Assembly: GCA_964017195.1 (NCBI GenBank)
Contig: OZ024891.1
Span: 8,269,494 to 8,333,493 of the forward strand
Length of the DNA stretch: 64,000 bases
Direction: 5' to 3'
From: Siderastrea radians
Taxonomy: Eukaryota; Cnidaria; Anthozoa; Scleractinia; Rhizangiidae
This document shows, in pieces, positions 1-10,020 of the stretch (positions are counted from its first letter, which is position 1; the number at the start of each line of letters is the position of its first letter). The position numbers and the translations under genes are program-made. The notes beneath the pieces were generated by a model. That model worked only from the letters and a program-made list of their open reading frames with translations, did not search any database and had not been told where the DNA came from.

Positions 1-152
1 CTTCAAAATTCTAAGAAGGGTATCATATATCCTTAGTTTCCTTAGTTTCCGTATTTTCCTCCATTGCATGAATAAAACTTCAAAATTCTAAGGGGGTATC
101 ATATAACCTTAGTTCCCTTAGTTTCCGTATTTCCCTTCTTTGCATGAATAAA
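1..152. repeat. Tandem repeat, 77-base unit, two copies
   Basis: Two copies starting at 1 and 78 share the opening CTTCAAAATTCTAAG and a body of CTTAGTTTCC-like steps ending in GCATGAATAAA. A looser pair of repeats follows at about 155-360 (AAGATTGTTTC... AATAAGGATT). The window edge cuts the array, so its extent is unknown. It may belong to the left flank or end of the helicase/recombinase module. Confidence 0.75.
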
Positions 153-386
153 AAAGAATACCCTGAAATCAGAAGATTGTTTCCAGAGACAAGGAAAATA
201 AGGATTATAAGGATTCCAAGGAAACATTTCAAATCCTTATTTCTTATTTTTCGCATTTATCTCCTTTATACGAACCAAAATCCAATACTGAAAGCAGACG
301 ATTGTTTCTAGAACTGAAGATAATAAGGATTTGAAGGGATCTAAGGAGACTATGATTTAAATCAATAATGTTACAATCTTTAAGTT

Positions 387-671
387 GTCTTCAAACACGC
401 ATTTGTGTCACTGAAATTAGAATTATGCAATAATTAGCTCGTTTTTTCGGATTCCTTGACAATGCATTGTAAGAAAAACGATTGATGGGTGAGGCGGGGT
501 TATGTAACCTCCGTTTTACGGTGTCTTCAAACACGCCTTTGTGTCACTGAATTTAGAAATATGCAATTATTAGCGCGTTTATTCAGATTCATCCACTAAT
601 CAGCTCCTTGACAATGCATTGTAAGAAAAGCGATTGATGGGTGAGGCGGGGTTACGTAACCTCCGTTTTGT
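387..671. repeat. Tandem duplication upstream of the helicase gene, about 136-base unit
   Basis: Copy 1 (387-522) and copy 2 (523-671) both open with GTCTTCAAACACGC and both carry CAATGCATTGTAAGAAAA followed by GATGGGTGAGGCGGGGTTA and CTCCGTTTT. The copies differ by small substitutions and an 18-base insertion in copy 2. They lie 350-630 bases before the helicase start, where upstream regulatory DNA would be expected. Confidence 0.8.
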
Positions 672-970
672 TATGCTGTATGACTTGTTTGACAATGGAA
701 TAAGTAAAAAAATTCCGAACCTTCTAATGACCCCTTTGGGGAAACATTTCTCATTTTGCTGCTTGGTGACGTAATTTTCCCACGTTGTCATGCATTCAAA
801 TGCAAACGCACACCCAATTATTGCAATTGAGAAATAACGAGCTGTTTTTACCAGAGAATTCATTTAACAAATTCCAGCAAGCAAGCTGCGATACAACGAC
901 CTCTTCTTTGTGACGTTTGGTGGTACCAATGCCCATATATGGTAACTGTTTTGATTTCACGCCGTTTGTC

Positions 971-979
971 TATAAAAGG
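971..979 (+). promoter_or_regulatory. TATA box of the SF3 helicase gene
   Basis: The sequence TATAAAAGG is a close match to the eukaryotic TATA consensus. It lies 40-48 bases before the ATG at 1019, which implies a very short leader. The same spacing class is seen at the cyclin and recombinase genes of this module. Confidence 0.7.
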
Positions 980-1018
980 TGGACCTTTAGGATAGCGCCT
1001 CGCATTCCCCGTAGCGTT

Positions 1019-4000
1019 ATGTCAGCGAGCAAAGCTACGCAGCCAGCAAGGCAACTTGGCAGCACTAAAATTAAAAACGCTGCTCTGTGCTACCTTTCCC
1101 CGATTGTGGTAGGGAAGTGCAGCATCATACATGCAATAGCGTACGCGGACATAAGCGAAGGCTTAGAACACGCTTGGAGGAACGTGTGCCGCACAAGGGA
1201 CATTTGTGACAATGCAATTTCGGGTAAGTTGAAATGCTTGATTTCTTAAATCTTTCGAATTATGCTTTAAACCATCAAATCTGTCGATATTCCGCGTGCA
1301 TTTTTTTTTAGTCCAGTCAATCTACGGTTATACTTCGGAATTATTAGAATCATTTGCATTTTGGGACTAAATGTAGTATGAAATCGTCGAAAAAGCTTTT
1401 GTTGCAATTAGTTGACCACCAATTCGAGCGTACATTGAATGGACTGTTTGACAATAAATTGTTTTACTGTTGCAGGAACGAACTGCACAGCGTTCTACTT
1501 CAGCGCTATTTCCGCAAGTGGGCCGGGAAGAAGAAGAAGGAAACCGGCAAAAACTTCAGTCGAAGCTAATTTCGAAATAAGCGCGAGCGACGACGAGAGT
1601 GGCGATGATGGGGCAATGAAGGGAAGTCAAGCAATTTCGAACACAACAACGACATGGGTTAGCGAAAACAAATTATTAGTGGACAAGAAACTTCGCCCAG
1701 GCATTTCTTATTGGATAGCTATGACCACACCCAATGGCGCACCGGCGAATCCATTAATTGTGCAAAGAGCGCTCCTCGAATGTGGCGTAGAAGCCACGGC
1801 CAATCAGGTATTTGGAATTATCTAACCATTGTTATTACCGTCTGTGTGTGTGCGGGGGGGGGGGGGAGCGGGGGCTTATACGCGGAAAGTAACATTTCAA
1901 GGAAAGCTCCACAAGTAAACACAATAGCCCAAAATGTATAGCTCAGCGCAACGGAGTTGTTTGGCAATTAAGATTTCATTTTTACGCGTTTTCTTGTTTT
2001 CCCTTTGAAAGGTGCCTTGCGTCGAAAGAAAGGAGTCCCAAGCTATCGATGCTCTTTGCCATACAATAAAAGATCACAAGAATGCATTTACGCAAGATCT
2101 CGTTAACGACAGCTTCACGTGGTTATACAAACAAGAGGTTCGCAATTTCGTGCCAGGAATGGAAGAGGAATCCGACAGTCAAATTAGCTCGCAGAACGAA
2201 CGTTTTCCTAGTGTCTCAGAGAAGGTCGTCAGGGTTGTACTTGTAAACAAGTCCTTTCAGCAGAGTTTAGAGTACGCCATGTCCAAAATGGAGACCAAGC
2301 TTGTCACGGACAGAGTGGGATTTGACCAAGCACCGACAGTGCCAGCGTCCCAAGGAACCTCAGAGGAAATAAGGCCGCATCACCTGTCCAACACAACCAC
2401 GGTGCTTATAAACGACATAGGAATAGCGATGAAGGAGCTGGGATACGCGCTTCACAGAGGGCAGATTTTTAAGAAGGTAGATCGAGCAAGGTACACTTAT
2501 ACTCTCAAATGCAGTCCAAGGGAATTTGTCAACACCCTAGCGTCAAACGAAAGCTTCAAATCACGGCTTTTAAACGACATGAAGAGAGTCATCGATATCA
2601 TATCCGAACCTTGCTGTGAAGTAATCAAGCCCATTCAAGTAAATTACGACCTTATCGAAGTGGATGAAGGCCAATGCTGGTCTGTAAAGAGGCGCACTTT
2701 CATCGAAGACGCCATCAGGGAATCTGACGTAGGACGAGTCACGCCTAGAGCATACTGCAAATACGACCCCAGTACTCCGCCCATTCCAAGATATTTTCGA
2801 GAAATTCTGGAAAACAGCTTGTCGGGCCCGGAAATACAGTCGTTTTGCCATTATTTCCTGAAGTTACTAGAGCACCACGGCAAGAAACATAAAGATCGCG
2901 TGCCATGCCTCGTTGGCGACTCAAACAGTGGCAAGACCAGCTTGTTCTTACCCATACTGGGAGTCATCCACTACAGCAGAGTGGCAACTATCACGAAACA
3001 AGGCGCCTTTAACAAGGCAATGATAACGCCCGAGACGCAGGTGATCTTTCTAGACGAAGCCACGACGTCACTGCTCAAAATCGACGACTGGAAAACGATA
3101 ACTCAGGGGGGATTCGCAGCATACGACATGAAATACAAGACCGCCCAGCCATTCATCAACAAATGCCCAATGATCATCACGGCCCAAGAAGAGCTCGACT
3201 TCTCTGAAAAAGACAAGAGAGCCATGGAGAAACGTCTTCAAGTATACAAGTTCACGAGCCTGCCGAGACCCAAAAAGAAGGCCGCCGAGTGGCTTAAAAG
3301 GCATCCAATGGATTGCATCGTCTGGGCCGCGATGAACGCAAAAGCGCCTCTAGAAAACGAAGTCGACGAAAGCGAGAGCGAAAGTGAAAGCGACAATGAC
3401 AACGAGAGCGAAGATGGCATCTTAAAAGAGGAAGAAAAAGAGGCCTTGAGGCATCTCGTCCTAGAAGACTCTGAAGTCAATGACAGTCGAGAGTTGGTGA
3501 GCTGTTACGTTTTGATACTTGCAATAGGCACCACTGCTTCACAATCACGTTTGTGTGACATTTGTTTGTCTGTCTTATAGGGAGAAGTCCGAGACATTGC
3601 AGCAGAGGCGGAGTCCGACGAGGAGGAAGGGCATATAGCGTCCATGAGAAGAGAGCTCAGAAGCTGCGCAAAGGGCTCGCTGCGCTACAGACAGCTGCAA
3701 CACTTGCTTGGGACGGAGACAGAAGCAATGGAAGAGTACAGGCGTCAACGCGACCAACAACACGAGCGCCGAAAAAAGGCCCTTGTCGACTCGGGCGTGC
3801 AGAAAGAATTGGCGGAGCTCCTTCCCAAGGACGGAAAAACCGAACTGCCCCAAGTGTTGAAAGAGGAAATCCACCGCGTAAGGCTGGCGCGCCTAAAAGA
3901 TGAGATGAAAGAGAGGGAAACGAAAGCACGACAGGCATTCGAAAACGCATGGGTGAAAAGCACCGAAACCGACCTATTCCAGTGCGTGCGTAAACTGAAC

Positions 4001-4752
4001 ACCGGCATGGCACTCGACACGACGGCGTTCAGTGATTACATGGGTCTCCTGTCGCACAAGCTGATGACCCACCACGCAAACACTGGAACGAAAATGTGCG
4101 AGACGGCGGTGGCGGAGAGGCGGCGGGCGTGCGTCAGGTGGGGGTTCATCGACGACAAGTTTGCGCACCTGATAACCAACCTTAGCGACCCAGTTCCCTG
4201 GTGCACAGAGGAAGGTGAGTGCGTTGAAAGTTTTACTTTTCGCCTGCGCTGTTTGTCTAAACAAATCGTGTTTTTTTTCTATTATACAGAACACGCGCCG
4301 AGCAGCGAGGATGAAGGCGGTCCGATGATGAGCAGCGAGAAAGAAATGGGTGAGCCCCGTTAATGTCACCTTTTGTAGGAAAGCCTCTCTGTTAAATTGT
4401 TCTAAGGAACACCCCGCCTCGTCACCCGTTGTGCTTAGCTTACCTAAATCTATCATTTTCATTTGTTGCCATTTGATTGACAGGAATGTGCGAGTCGCCA
4501 AACTCAAGTGGCTTTGTTGACGAGGAGCTAAGAGGGCCGTCAAGTCCATCGATACTGACGGCTGACGGTCTTGTACGGGAATCGTCGCCCGCCACGAACA
4601 GCGGACCACTCGAGGATTATTCGTCATCGCGCATGTGGGGTGGACTGCAAGTACGTGTTCCTACCTCCGCCAGCAAAGGCCAGCGAAAGAGAGGGTGTTC
4701 CGAAGTGCAGAAAGGACAAACCTCCATTAAGAAGTTTTTCTTTTCTAAGTAA
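1019..4752 (+). CDS. Six-exon SF3 helicase with C-terminal PIP box
   Basis: Exons 1019-1223, 1476-1807, 2012-3496, 3581-4214, 4290-4349 and 4484-4752 join in frame through GT..AG introns to give 994 residues, with no lesion. Exon 3 carries a superfamily 3 helicase core: Walker A GDSNSGKT (about residue 481), Walker B VIFLDEA (about 523), a B'-like GG..DMKYK segment and motif C CPMIITAQEE. The usual Asn of motif C is Gln here. SF3 helicases unwind replication origins in parvo-, papilloma- and similar replicons. The end of exon 3 is very acidic (Ser/Glu/Asp run). Exon 4 is charged and helical. The last residues, QTSIKKFF, fit the PCNA-binding pattern QxxIxxFF. I see no HUH nuclease motif in the first 400 residues. 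The ATG at 1019 was chosen because it follows the TATA box. The family is certain; the class of replicon is not. Confidence 0.85.
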
Positions 4753-4887
4753 ACGTGTTCCACGACGATTCATGTATTAACATTTGCTACATTTGCTATG
4801 TCAATTACATGTACATCCAGTCAAGTAGCCAAATACATGATGCAAGTATAAATTAATCAAGTGTGATTCAATATAATTAATTTGATG

Positions 4888-4893
4888 AATAAA
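4888..4893 (+). terminator. Polyadenylation signal of the helicase gene
   Basis: AATAAA lies 136 bases after the helicase stop codon and before the convergent cyclin gene, the right place for a 3' end signal. Confidence 0.55.
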
Positions 4894-4985
4894 TGACAGG
4901 TTTTGCTCAATTGTGCCTTGCGTTTAATTGTTCACAAGGCCCCTAATATAGGCATTAGTAGTCCATCACTATGTGGGTTCCTACA

Positions 4986-5351
4986 CTAAAGACCAATGAT
5001 GTCCGCGTGTTCTAATGGCCTCCAATTTACTGACTCTAGCACACGGAGTTCTTCCTCTATGATGACATCCCTCGAAACCAGTGTTGCAATAGCGTCCATA
5101 AAAAAGGAATTTCTTGCAATGTCGCTGATTTCTAGTTTAATGGCTATGAAAAGGCATGCCAAGATGAGCTCCCTCAGAGTAGCCCTTTGCCTTTGCGTTG
5201 TTCTGTTTAAATGCCTCCAAAAAAGGCTTTCTGCCAACATGGCCGTCGATTTTGGAAAACCAAATGGCTCGCAAATGCCATGAATAAACTCTCCAGCAAG
5301 CTTGATGTCTTGCAACGACAAAGCGGGATGTTTATCTACAATGGTCTCCAT
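4986..5351 (-). CDS. Small cyclin-box protein
   Basis: A 121-residue single-exon gene convergent with the helicase gene. Residues about 58-110 look like the N-terminal cyclin fold: LRELILACLFIAIKLE matches the cyclin helix that normally reads like LLASKFEE, with the conserved Lys, and after a variable stretch comes EEELRVLESVNWRP, like the end of a cyclin box. The product is much shorter than cellular cyclins and has at most one cyclin box. Cyclins bind and activate cyclin-dependent kinases, so a mobile element or virus could use one to push the host towards S phase; that role is inference. A TATA-like TTTAAAAG lies at 5399-5392, about 41 bases before the ATG, which supports the start. Upstream exons cannot be excluded. 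Confidence 0.65.
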   Translation of the reverse strand: METIVDKHPALSLQDIKLAGEFIHGICEPFGFPKSTAMLAESLFWRHLNRTTQRQRATLRELILACLFIAIKLEISDIARNSFFMDAIATLVSRDVIIEEELRVLESVNWRPLEHADIIGL

Positions 5352-5391
5352 GATCTTAGCGGGTGTGTGTTCAGCAGGAAAAGAGGCCCGG

Positions 5392-5399
5392 CTTTTAAA
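5392..5399 (-). promoter_or_regulatory. TATA-like box of the cyclin gene
   Basis: TTTAAAAG on the minus strand lies 41-48 bases before the cyclin ATG at 5351, the same spacing as in the helicase gene. Confidence 0.45.
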
Positions 5400-5551
5400 G
5401 TCTGCGCGCTAAATAGTGACACGCAACATCCCGAAATGCTTTGGGAAACACACACGCAAAGAAGGCCTGTTTGATTGGCACATAAGCAAGCAAGCGCGGT
5501 TCCCAGGGCGCCATTTGAAAGTCCAGTTCTATAGTAGCAGTAAGTTTTTAG

Positions 5552-7330
5552 CTAGCGCGTGTCTTTGCAAAACTTGGCCGCCGCTCGTTTCTTCAGTGAG
5601 TCAGAAGACCTTCCTTTCTGGAAATGAAATTCGGAATCCCTTAGAATGGCTGTCCACTGACCATAGCCGTACCTTTTGAGACCGGCCTTGAGATACCTGT
5701 CTTCGTCCTGGGTGAACAAGAGGGCTTTTTTTCTATTGCATGTACGACCGATGTTCGCCACTTTGAAAGCGCGCTGGCGTGTAAGTCTTGGAATTTCAAC
5801 CAAATTGGATTCCCGTTTTAGTGGCAACGTCTCCTCTGCACTTTCGACTTCTTCTGTAGAACCGCCGGACAGATGGTGCACATCATGTTCTTGAGAGGAG
5901 GCGGACGAGATGTCTGACAGTCTTGAAATTACATCTTCTTCCAACTTTGTCCCCTTGTCGCCATGTAGTTTATCCAAGCATTGGCGGGCCTTTGTTGCGA
6001 CCTCTCTGGATCGTTGCTTTTGATAATGCACTCTTGCTACAACCGAGCTGTGTTTTTGATCCTCTGAAACTGCGTCTTGTTCTTTTTCACTGAGCTGGTT
6101 GGAACTTGCCGTCTCGACGATTTGGCGGTAGCGCGTCGGGTGAACATATTTTCCAATGGCATCAAAAACCAGTCTACTCATCAGCTCTCCAAGCTTGTTG
6201 TGCTGTCCCCCGTTTCTCGTCACGAGTACGTAGTCGCAAACTGGTTTCTGTAGAGGGCGAATGTGATGTATATATCCATCCAAAACTTTCATGTTAGTGT
6301 CGGTTAAAAGGAGGGAGTCAAATCCGTATTTACCTGCCGTTTTAAACATTTTCTGGTCAATGAATCCCCCGTTTGTTTTCGCTGCACGAACCATGTCAAC
6401 AGTTAGGTACTGGTACGTCATGGGTCGGGAGCCCTTTACCTTAATGAACAAGTACACGGCTAGAAATTTGGTGGCAAACGACAAATCCCCCGAGCAAACA
6501 CTACCTGGATTGTCCCTGCATTTCTTAAGCACTTCTTCATATCGAGGCAGGTAATGAGACACAACTTCCAGTAGTTCGTCGAGTGATGCCCAGTGACCCT
6601 TGGCTTCCAAAACATCAATGTCCAGATCGCTGGTCCACTGCAATCTCATCATCTTAGACACTGTTCGCCGAACTCTTTTCAAGTACGTCTCGGTGACAGT
6701 TAATCCTCTAGCCACTGTATCTGACAATCCTTCGCTGACTTTTCTGAATTGCACTAGCTCCCCAATGGCGTCCAGGTATCCTAAACGTCCAGCATGTCCA
6801 AGATTCCACGTGTCCTGCATCATATCAGCAAATTTAAAGAGGAGGTTAGGAGAGCATAAGCTATAGTCGACGTTTTTCCAAGTCAGTTCGTCTTCGTCTT
6901 CACAACAAAATCTGAGAAACTTAAGGCTTTTGCTGACAATTTGCGGAGCTTTGCGATCGCTCTTGCCCCCGCCACTCCCGGTGAGCCAAGAAAGGAATTC
7001 TTTAGCGATTGCACCCGATGGTTCAAAGGTTGGAATCGGTTTGCTCGCGCTGGTGGGCTTGGATTTTGTTGGGCTTTCATTACAGTCGCTAACTTGACTA
7101 GCCTCAATTTCTGCATTGCTTGGTTTCTGATCAAAGTAAAAGAACCAACGGTGTTTTCGAGTTACGTGTTTCCTGCAGCCTCTTTGAGTCCCAAATCCAT
7201 CGTGATCGCACGCCTGTATTGGGCAGTGAAAAAGACCATCGGATTCATCTTTCTCCAAGTGAAGTCTTTTCGGTTTGGTCAAAGCATTTGCAACTTTAGC
7301 CCAGTCAACTTGCTTGCACTTTTTACTCAT
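5552..7330 (-). CDS. Tyrosine recombinase with zinc finger and Myb/SANT domain
   Basis: An intact 592-residue single-exon gene. A C2H2-like finger (C36, C41, H55, H60) stands near the N-terminus. The catalytic set of tyrosine recombinases is visible in order: R302 (GSRPMT), K334 (TAGKYG), H397-x-x-R400 (HPTRYR), H427 (KHSSVV) and nucleophile Y436 (HYQK), with the usual 9-residue gap from His to Tyr. A Myb/SANT-type domain fills residues 539-587 (FTQDEDRYLKAGLKRYG.GQW..IL) and ends in LKKRAAAKF, most like telobox Myb domains. This order recalls Crypton-type recombinases, although Cryptons normally do not carry a helicase. An in-frame ATG lies 39 bases upstream at 7369, but the TATA box at 7390-7383 favours 7330. 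The enzyme would cut and join DNA through a 3'-phosphotyrosine to integrate or excise the element. Confidence 0.8.
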   Translation of the reverse strand: MSKKCKQVDWAKVANALTKPKRLHLEKDESDGLFHCPIQACDHDGFGTQRGCRKHVTRKHRWFFYFDQKPSNAEIEASQVSDCNESPTKSKPTSASKPIPTFEPSGAIAKEFLSWLTGSGGGKSDRKAPQIVSKSLKFLRFCCEDEDELTWKNVDYSLCSPNLLFKFADMMQDTWNLGHAGRLGYLDAIGELVQFRKVSEGLSDTVARGLTVTETYLKRVRRTVSKMMRLQWTSDLDIDVLEAKGHWASLDELLEVVSHYLPRYEEVLKKCRDNPGSVCSGDLSFATKFLAVYLFIKVKGSRPMTYQYLTVDMVRAAKTNGGFIDQKMFKTAGKYGFDSLLLTDTNMKVLDGYIHHIRPLQKPVCDYVLVTRNGGQHNKLGELMSRLVFDAIGKYVHPTRYRQIVETASSNQLSEKEQDAVSEDQKHSSVVARVHYQKQRSREVATKARQCLDKLHGDKGTKLEEDVISRLSDISSASSQEHDVHHLSGGSTEEVESAEETLPLKRESNLVEIPRLTRQRAFKVANIGRTCNRKKALLFTQDEDRYLKAGLKRYGYGQWTAILRDSEFHFQKGRSSDSLKKRAAAKFCKDTR

Positions 7331-7382
7331 CTTTCTTGGAAGGAGAGTCAGCGAGAAATGAGCATACACTTACCTGCCAGTT

Positions 7383-7390
7383 GTTTTATA
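7383..7390 (-). promoter_or_regulatory. TATA box of the recombinase gene
   Basis: TATAAAAC on the minus strand lies 53-60 bases before the ATG at 7330. A strong splice-donor-like CAGGTAAGT follows at about 7380-7372, so a spliced leader is possible. Confidence 0.55.
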
Positions 7391-7670
7391 CGATCCTTGT
7401 GTCCCTAGAGTACGAAACTCCCGATTGACCAATAGCAAGGCAAATATACTAACCTTGTTCAAACGTGCCCTGAACATGTTGTAGCCCCTTTGGGAACCCA
7501 AGTGCATCTTGTCCAATAGAAAGGCGAAGGCGAGCATAATCCAAAAAGCGTGCTCAAACTTGCCCTAGCATGTTTAGGCGGAATGAAGTTCAATGCGATA
7601 TGCCCCCCCCCCCCAAGCACTCCAATTGCTTTCAAGTAAATGTGACTTCTTTGTTCCCAATGTTCCTTTA

Positions 7671-8047
7671 ATGAAAAGGATCGTTTTGTTCCAAAGGAAC
7701 TTTTTGTTCTTAATTGTGTTGAAGTGGAACAAAATGTTCCTATTACTATAGGAACAATATGATCCCATTTGTTCATATAGAAACAAAACGTTCCTTTAAT
7801 GAAAAGGACCGTTTTGTTCCAAAGGAACTTTTTGTTCTTAATTGTGTTGAAGTGGAACAAAATGTTCCTATTACTATAGGAACAATATGATCCCATTTGT
7901 TCATATAGGAACAAAACGTTCCTTTAATGAAAAGGACCGTTTTGTTCCAAAGGAACTTTTTGTTCTTAATTGTGTTGAAGTGGAACAAAATGTTCCTATT
8001 ACTATAGGAACAATATGATCCCATTTGTTCATATAGGAACAAAACGT
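7671..8047. repeat. 128-base tandem repeat, three copies
   Basis: Copies begin at 7671, 7799 and 7927 with ATGAAAAGGA. They are nearly identical, which points to recent amplification. Each copy holds one GGAAC-N5-GTTCC dyad and further GGAAC or GTTCC half-sites. Long frames in this stretch are repeat artefacts. Confidence 0.9.
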
Positions 8048-8640
8048 GACCTTTTATTTAGGGCCACCTTGTTCCTTATTCCTTTTTATTTGGGAACTGC
8101 ATGTTCCTAATTTCCAAACAAAGGAACTTCACGTTCCCCTTTTGTTAGGTCCAATTAAGACATGGGAACGAAATGTTCCTAACTGGGATGCGATTAGGAA
8201 CAAACAGTTCCTTGTTGAGCTATCTAAGCTCAGTAGATGGGAACAGGTGTTCCCAATTACCTTAAAGGAGAACTTAACTGGAAATAGGAACTAAGTAATA
8301 TAGGAACTGTTGGTTCCTTAATCCTGTTAATAGGAACAACGGTTCCGATTAGATTTCATTATTGGGAACAATACGTTCCCTTTATGTGAAAAGGAATGAA
8401 ATTATTAGGAACTCAGGTTCCTAATTACTCAAGAAAGGCCCAACTGATTTGCCAGATTAGGAACAATGCGTTCCTTTGTTATTACAAGGGGCCTTTTGGT
8501 TCCTAATCAGTATTTTTTTGTTCCGAATAGTGAAAAATTCGTTCCTTTGTACGGTTTAAGAGCTGTTCCTTTGTTTCAGAAAAGGAACAGCTGGTTTGTT
8601 CCTAATTCAATTATAGGAACAAAGGAACAAAAATAGAGGA
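7726..8640. repeat. Array of GGAAC-N4/5-GTTCC dyads
   Basis: At least 14 perfect inverted pairs of GGAAC and GTTCC occur, starting at 7726, 7854, 7910, 7982, 8093, 8123, 8165, 8197, 8240, 8303, 8333, 8365, 8408 and 8460. Eleven have a 5-base spacer and three a 4-base spacer. Spacers and the DNA between dyads differ, so from 8093 on this is not a plain tandem repeat. Isolated half-sites continue to about 8640. The array begins about 340 bases upstream of the recombinase TATA box. Binding sites for a dimeric protein are one reading. Confidence 0.8.
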
Positions 8641-9370
8641 ACGGACCCCTTTTATTCGGCCGATCGTAGCGCTCGTGCAACTCGGTTTTCATCCAAATAA
8701 ACCATCAATTTAAGCGATTTATAAGTTAAACTAGTTCTGGTCGAAGTTTTGCAACAAAACTCAAAGCACGTTAACAGAATTTTGCGGTTCTCTCATTTTG
8801 GGAAACGTATAGGATCGTTTCCCAAAATTCTTGTTCCTTCCCTCTTTGAAGCCACGGTGTGACTTGTTTTCTAAACTGGTTACTTGTTATGTTCTGGCAT
8901 GATGTGTCAGTCTTCATATTAATGTTGAAATGGCAAATCGACCAGAAAAACACAGTTGGTTTCAAGATATTGCTCTTAATATACAACGCCAAAGGGAACA
9001 GACATAATTCGGTCCTCGTTGTTCCTCAACGTGACCAAATTATACTTTCAAAGTACGCTTTGCGCGCTAAATCCGCTGAACCCTTGGCATAAAAGACTAA
9101 AGCATCACAGGCCAGTACAAAAAGATAAACTTAACCTTTGTTGTTTAACGAAATAACTCTGACTTACAATACGCCGTGCATGCACTTTATATTCGTTATA
9201 AACTTGGCAATGGAATACGATGAAGCTTTCTATAGCGCTCACGGACTGCAAAAGGCGGGCACTAGGTCACGAAGACTGCAAGAACTTTTCCTCTGATGTT
9301 GAAGTGTTTAACGGTCTCAGCGTATACCACGTATTTGAACTGAATCTATTATTAGTACTTCTCCAGCTAC
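8641..9370. other. No recognisable feature
   Basis: Short frames only. I see no conserved motif, splice pattern or long repeat here. Confidence 0.5.
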
Positions 9371-9377
9371 TTTCTCT

Positions 9378-9644
9378 ACGATGATAAAGTGTTTAACGGT
9401 TTTAACGTATACTACGGATATAAACTGAATTAATTAAAATATTATTTCATTACTTAATTAATTCAGTTTATATCTGTAGTACACGTTATAATCCTTAAAC
9501 ACTTTATCATCACTGAGAGTATCCCGAACACATTATTAACATACTACTAATACTGCTACTACTGCTACTGCTACTACTTTCTCTATGATGATAAAGTGTG
9601 GAACGATTTTAACGTATACTACGGATATGAACTGAATTAATTAA

Positions 9645-9677
<33 letters not shown>

Positions 9678-9828
9678 GTTATTATATTATTATAATAATT
9701 ATTATTATTATTATTAACAATAATTATAATAATAATAATTATTATTATTATTATTACTTCATTACTTCATTAATTCAGTTCATATCCGCAGTATACGTTA
9801 AAATCGTTATACACTTTATCATCAGAGA

Positions 9829-9830
<2 letters not shown>
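9378..9830. repeat. Two adjacent fold-back repeats
   Basis: The first inverted repeat (about 9378-9512) has arms running from TGATAAAGTGTTTAACGG to TTAATTAATTCAG. The second (about 9583-9830) has the same ends around an AT-rich AAT/ATT microsatellite core. Both read TAACGTATACTACGGATAT on one arm and its complement on the other, so they are relatives. They look like short non-autonomous fold-back elements. Confidence 0.75.
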
Positions 9831-9859
<29 letters not shown>

Positions 9860-10020
9860 TGTAGTGGTAGTAATAGCGGAGCCTGCGGGCAAAGCCCGCC
9901 AGCGGAGCTCCATTGTTAAGCAAATTTGGTAACCTATCGATCCGAGAAATTTTGGTTGTGACGTAATAATCACATGACCGTCCGTCCGTGCGTACGTACG
10001 TACGTACGTACGTACGTCCA
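9830..10020. repeat. (GTA)n and (GTAC)n microsatellites with a GC-rich hairpin
   Basis: A GTA run at about 9830-9858 is followed by a small hairpin (CGGGC-aaa-GCCCG, near 9889) and a CGTA/GTAC tetranucleotide run at about 9989-10016. The overlapping frames rich in Tyr, Thr or Arg are simple-sequence artefacts. Confidence 0.8.

Noticed and set aside
7459..8042. Repeated frames giving near-identical Tyr/Asn-rich peptides
   Set aside because: They come from the 128-base tandem repeat on one strand and have no promoter or domain.
7671..8047. CRISPR-like array
   Set aside because: The repeats are contiguous 128-base tandem units without unique spacers, in a eukaryotic setting.
7726..8474. The dyads (GGAACA-nnn-TGTTCC in some copies) resemble glucocorticoid-type response elements
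   Set aside because: Only some copies fit the six-base half-sites, three have a 4-base spacer, and the matching receptor class is not expected in cnidarians. An element-specific site is more likely.
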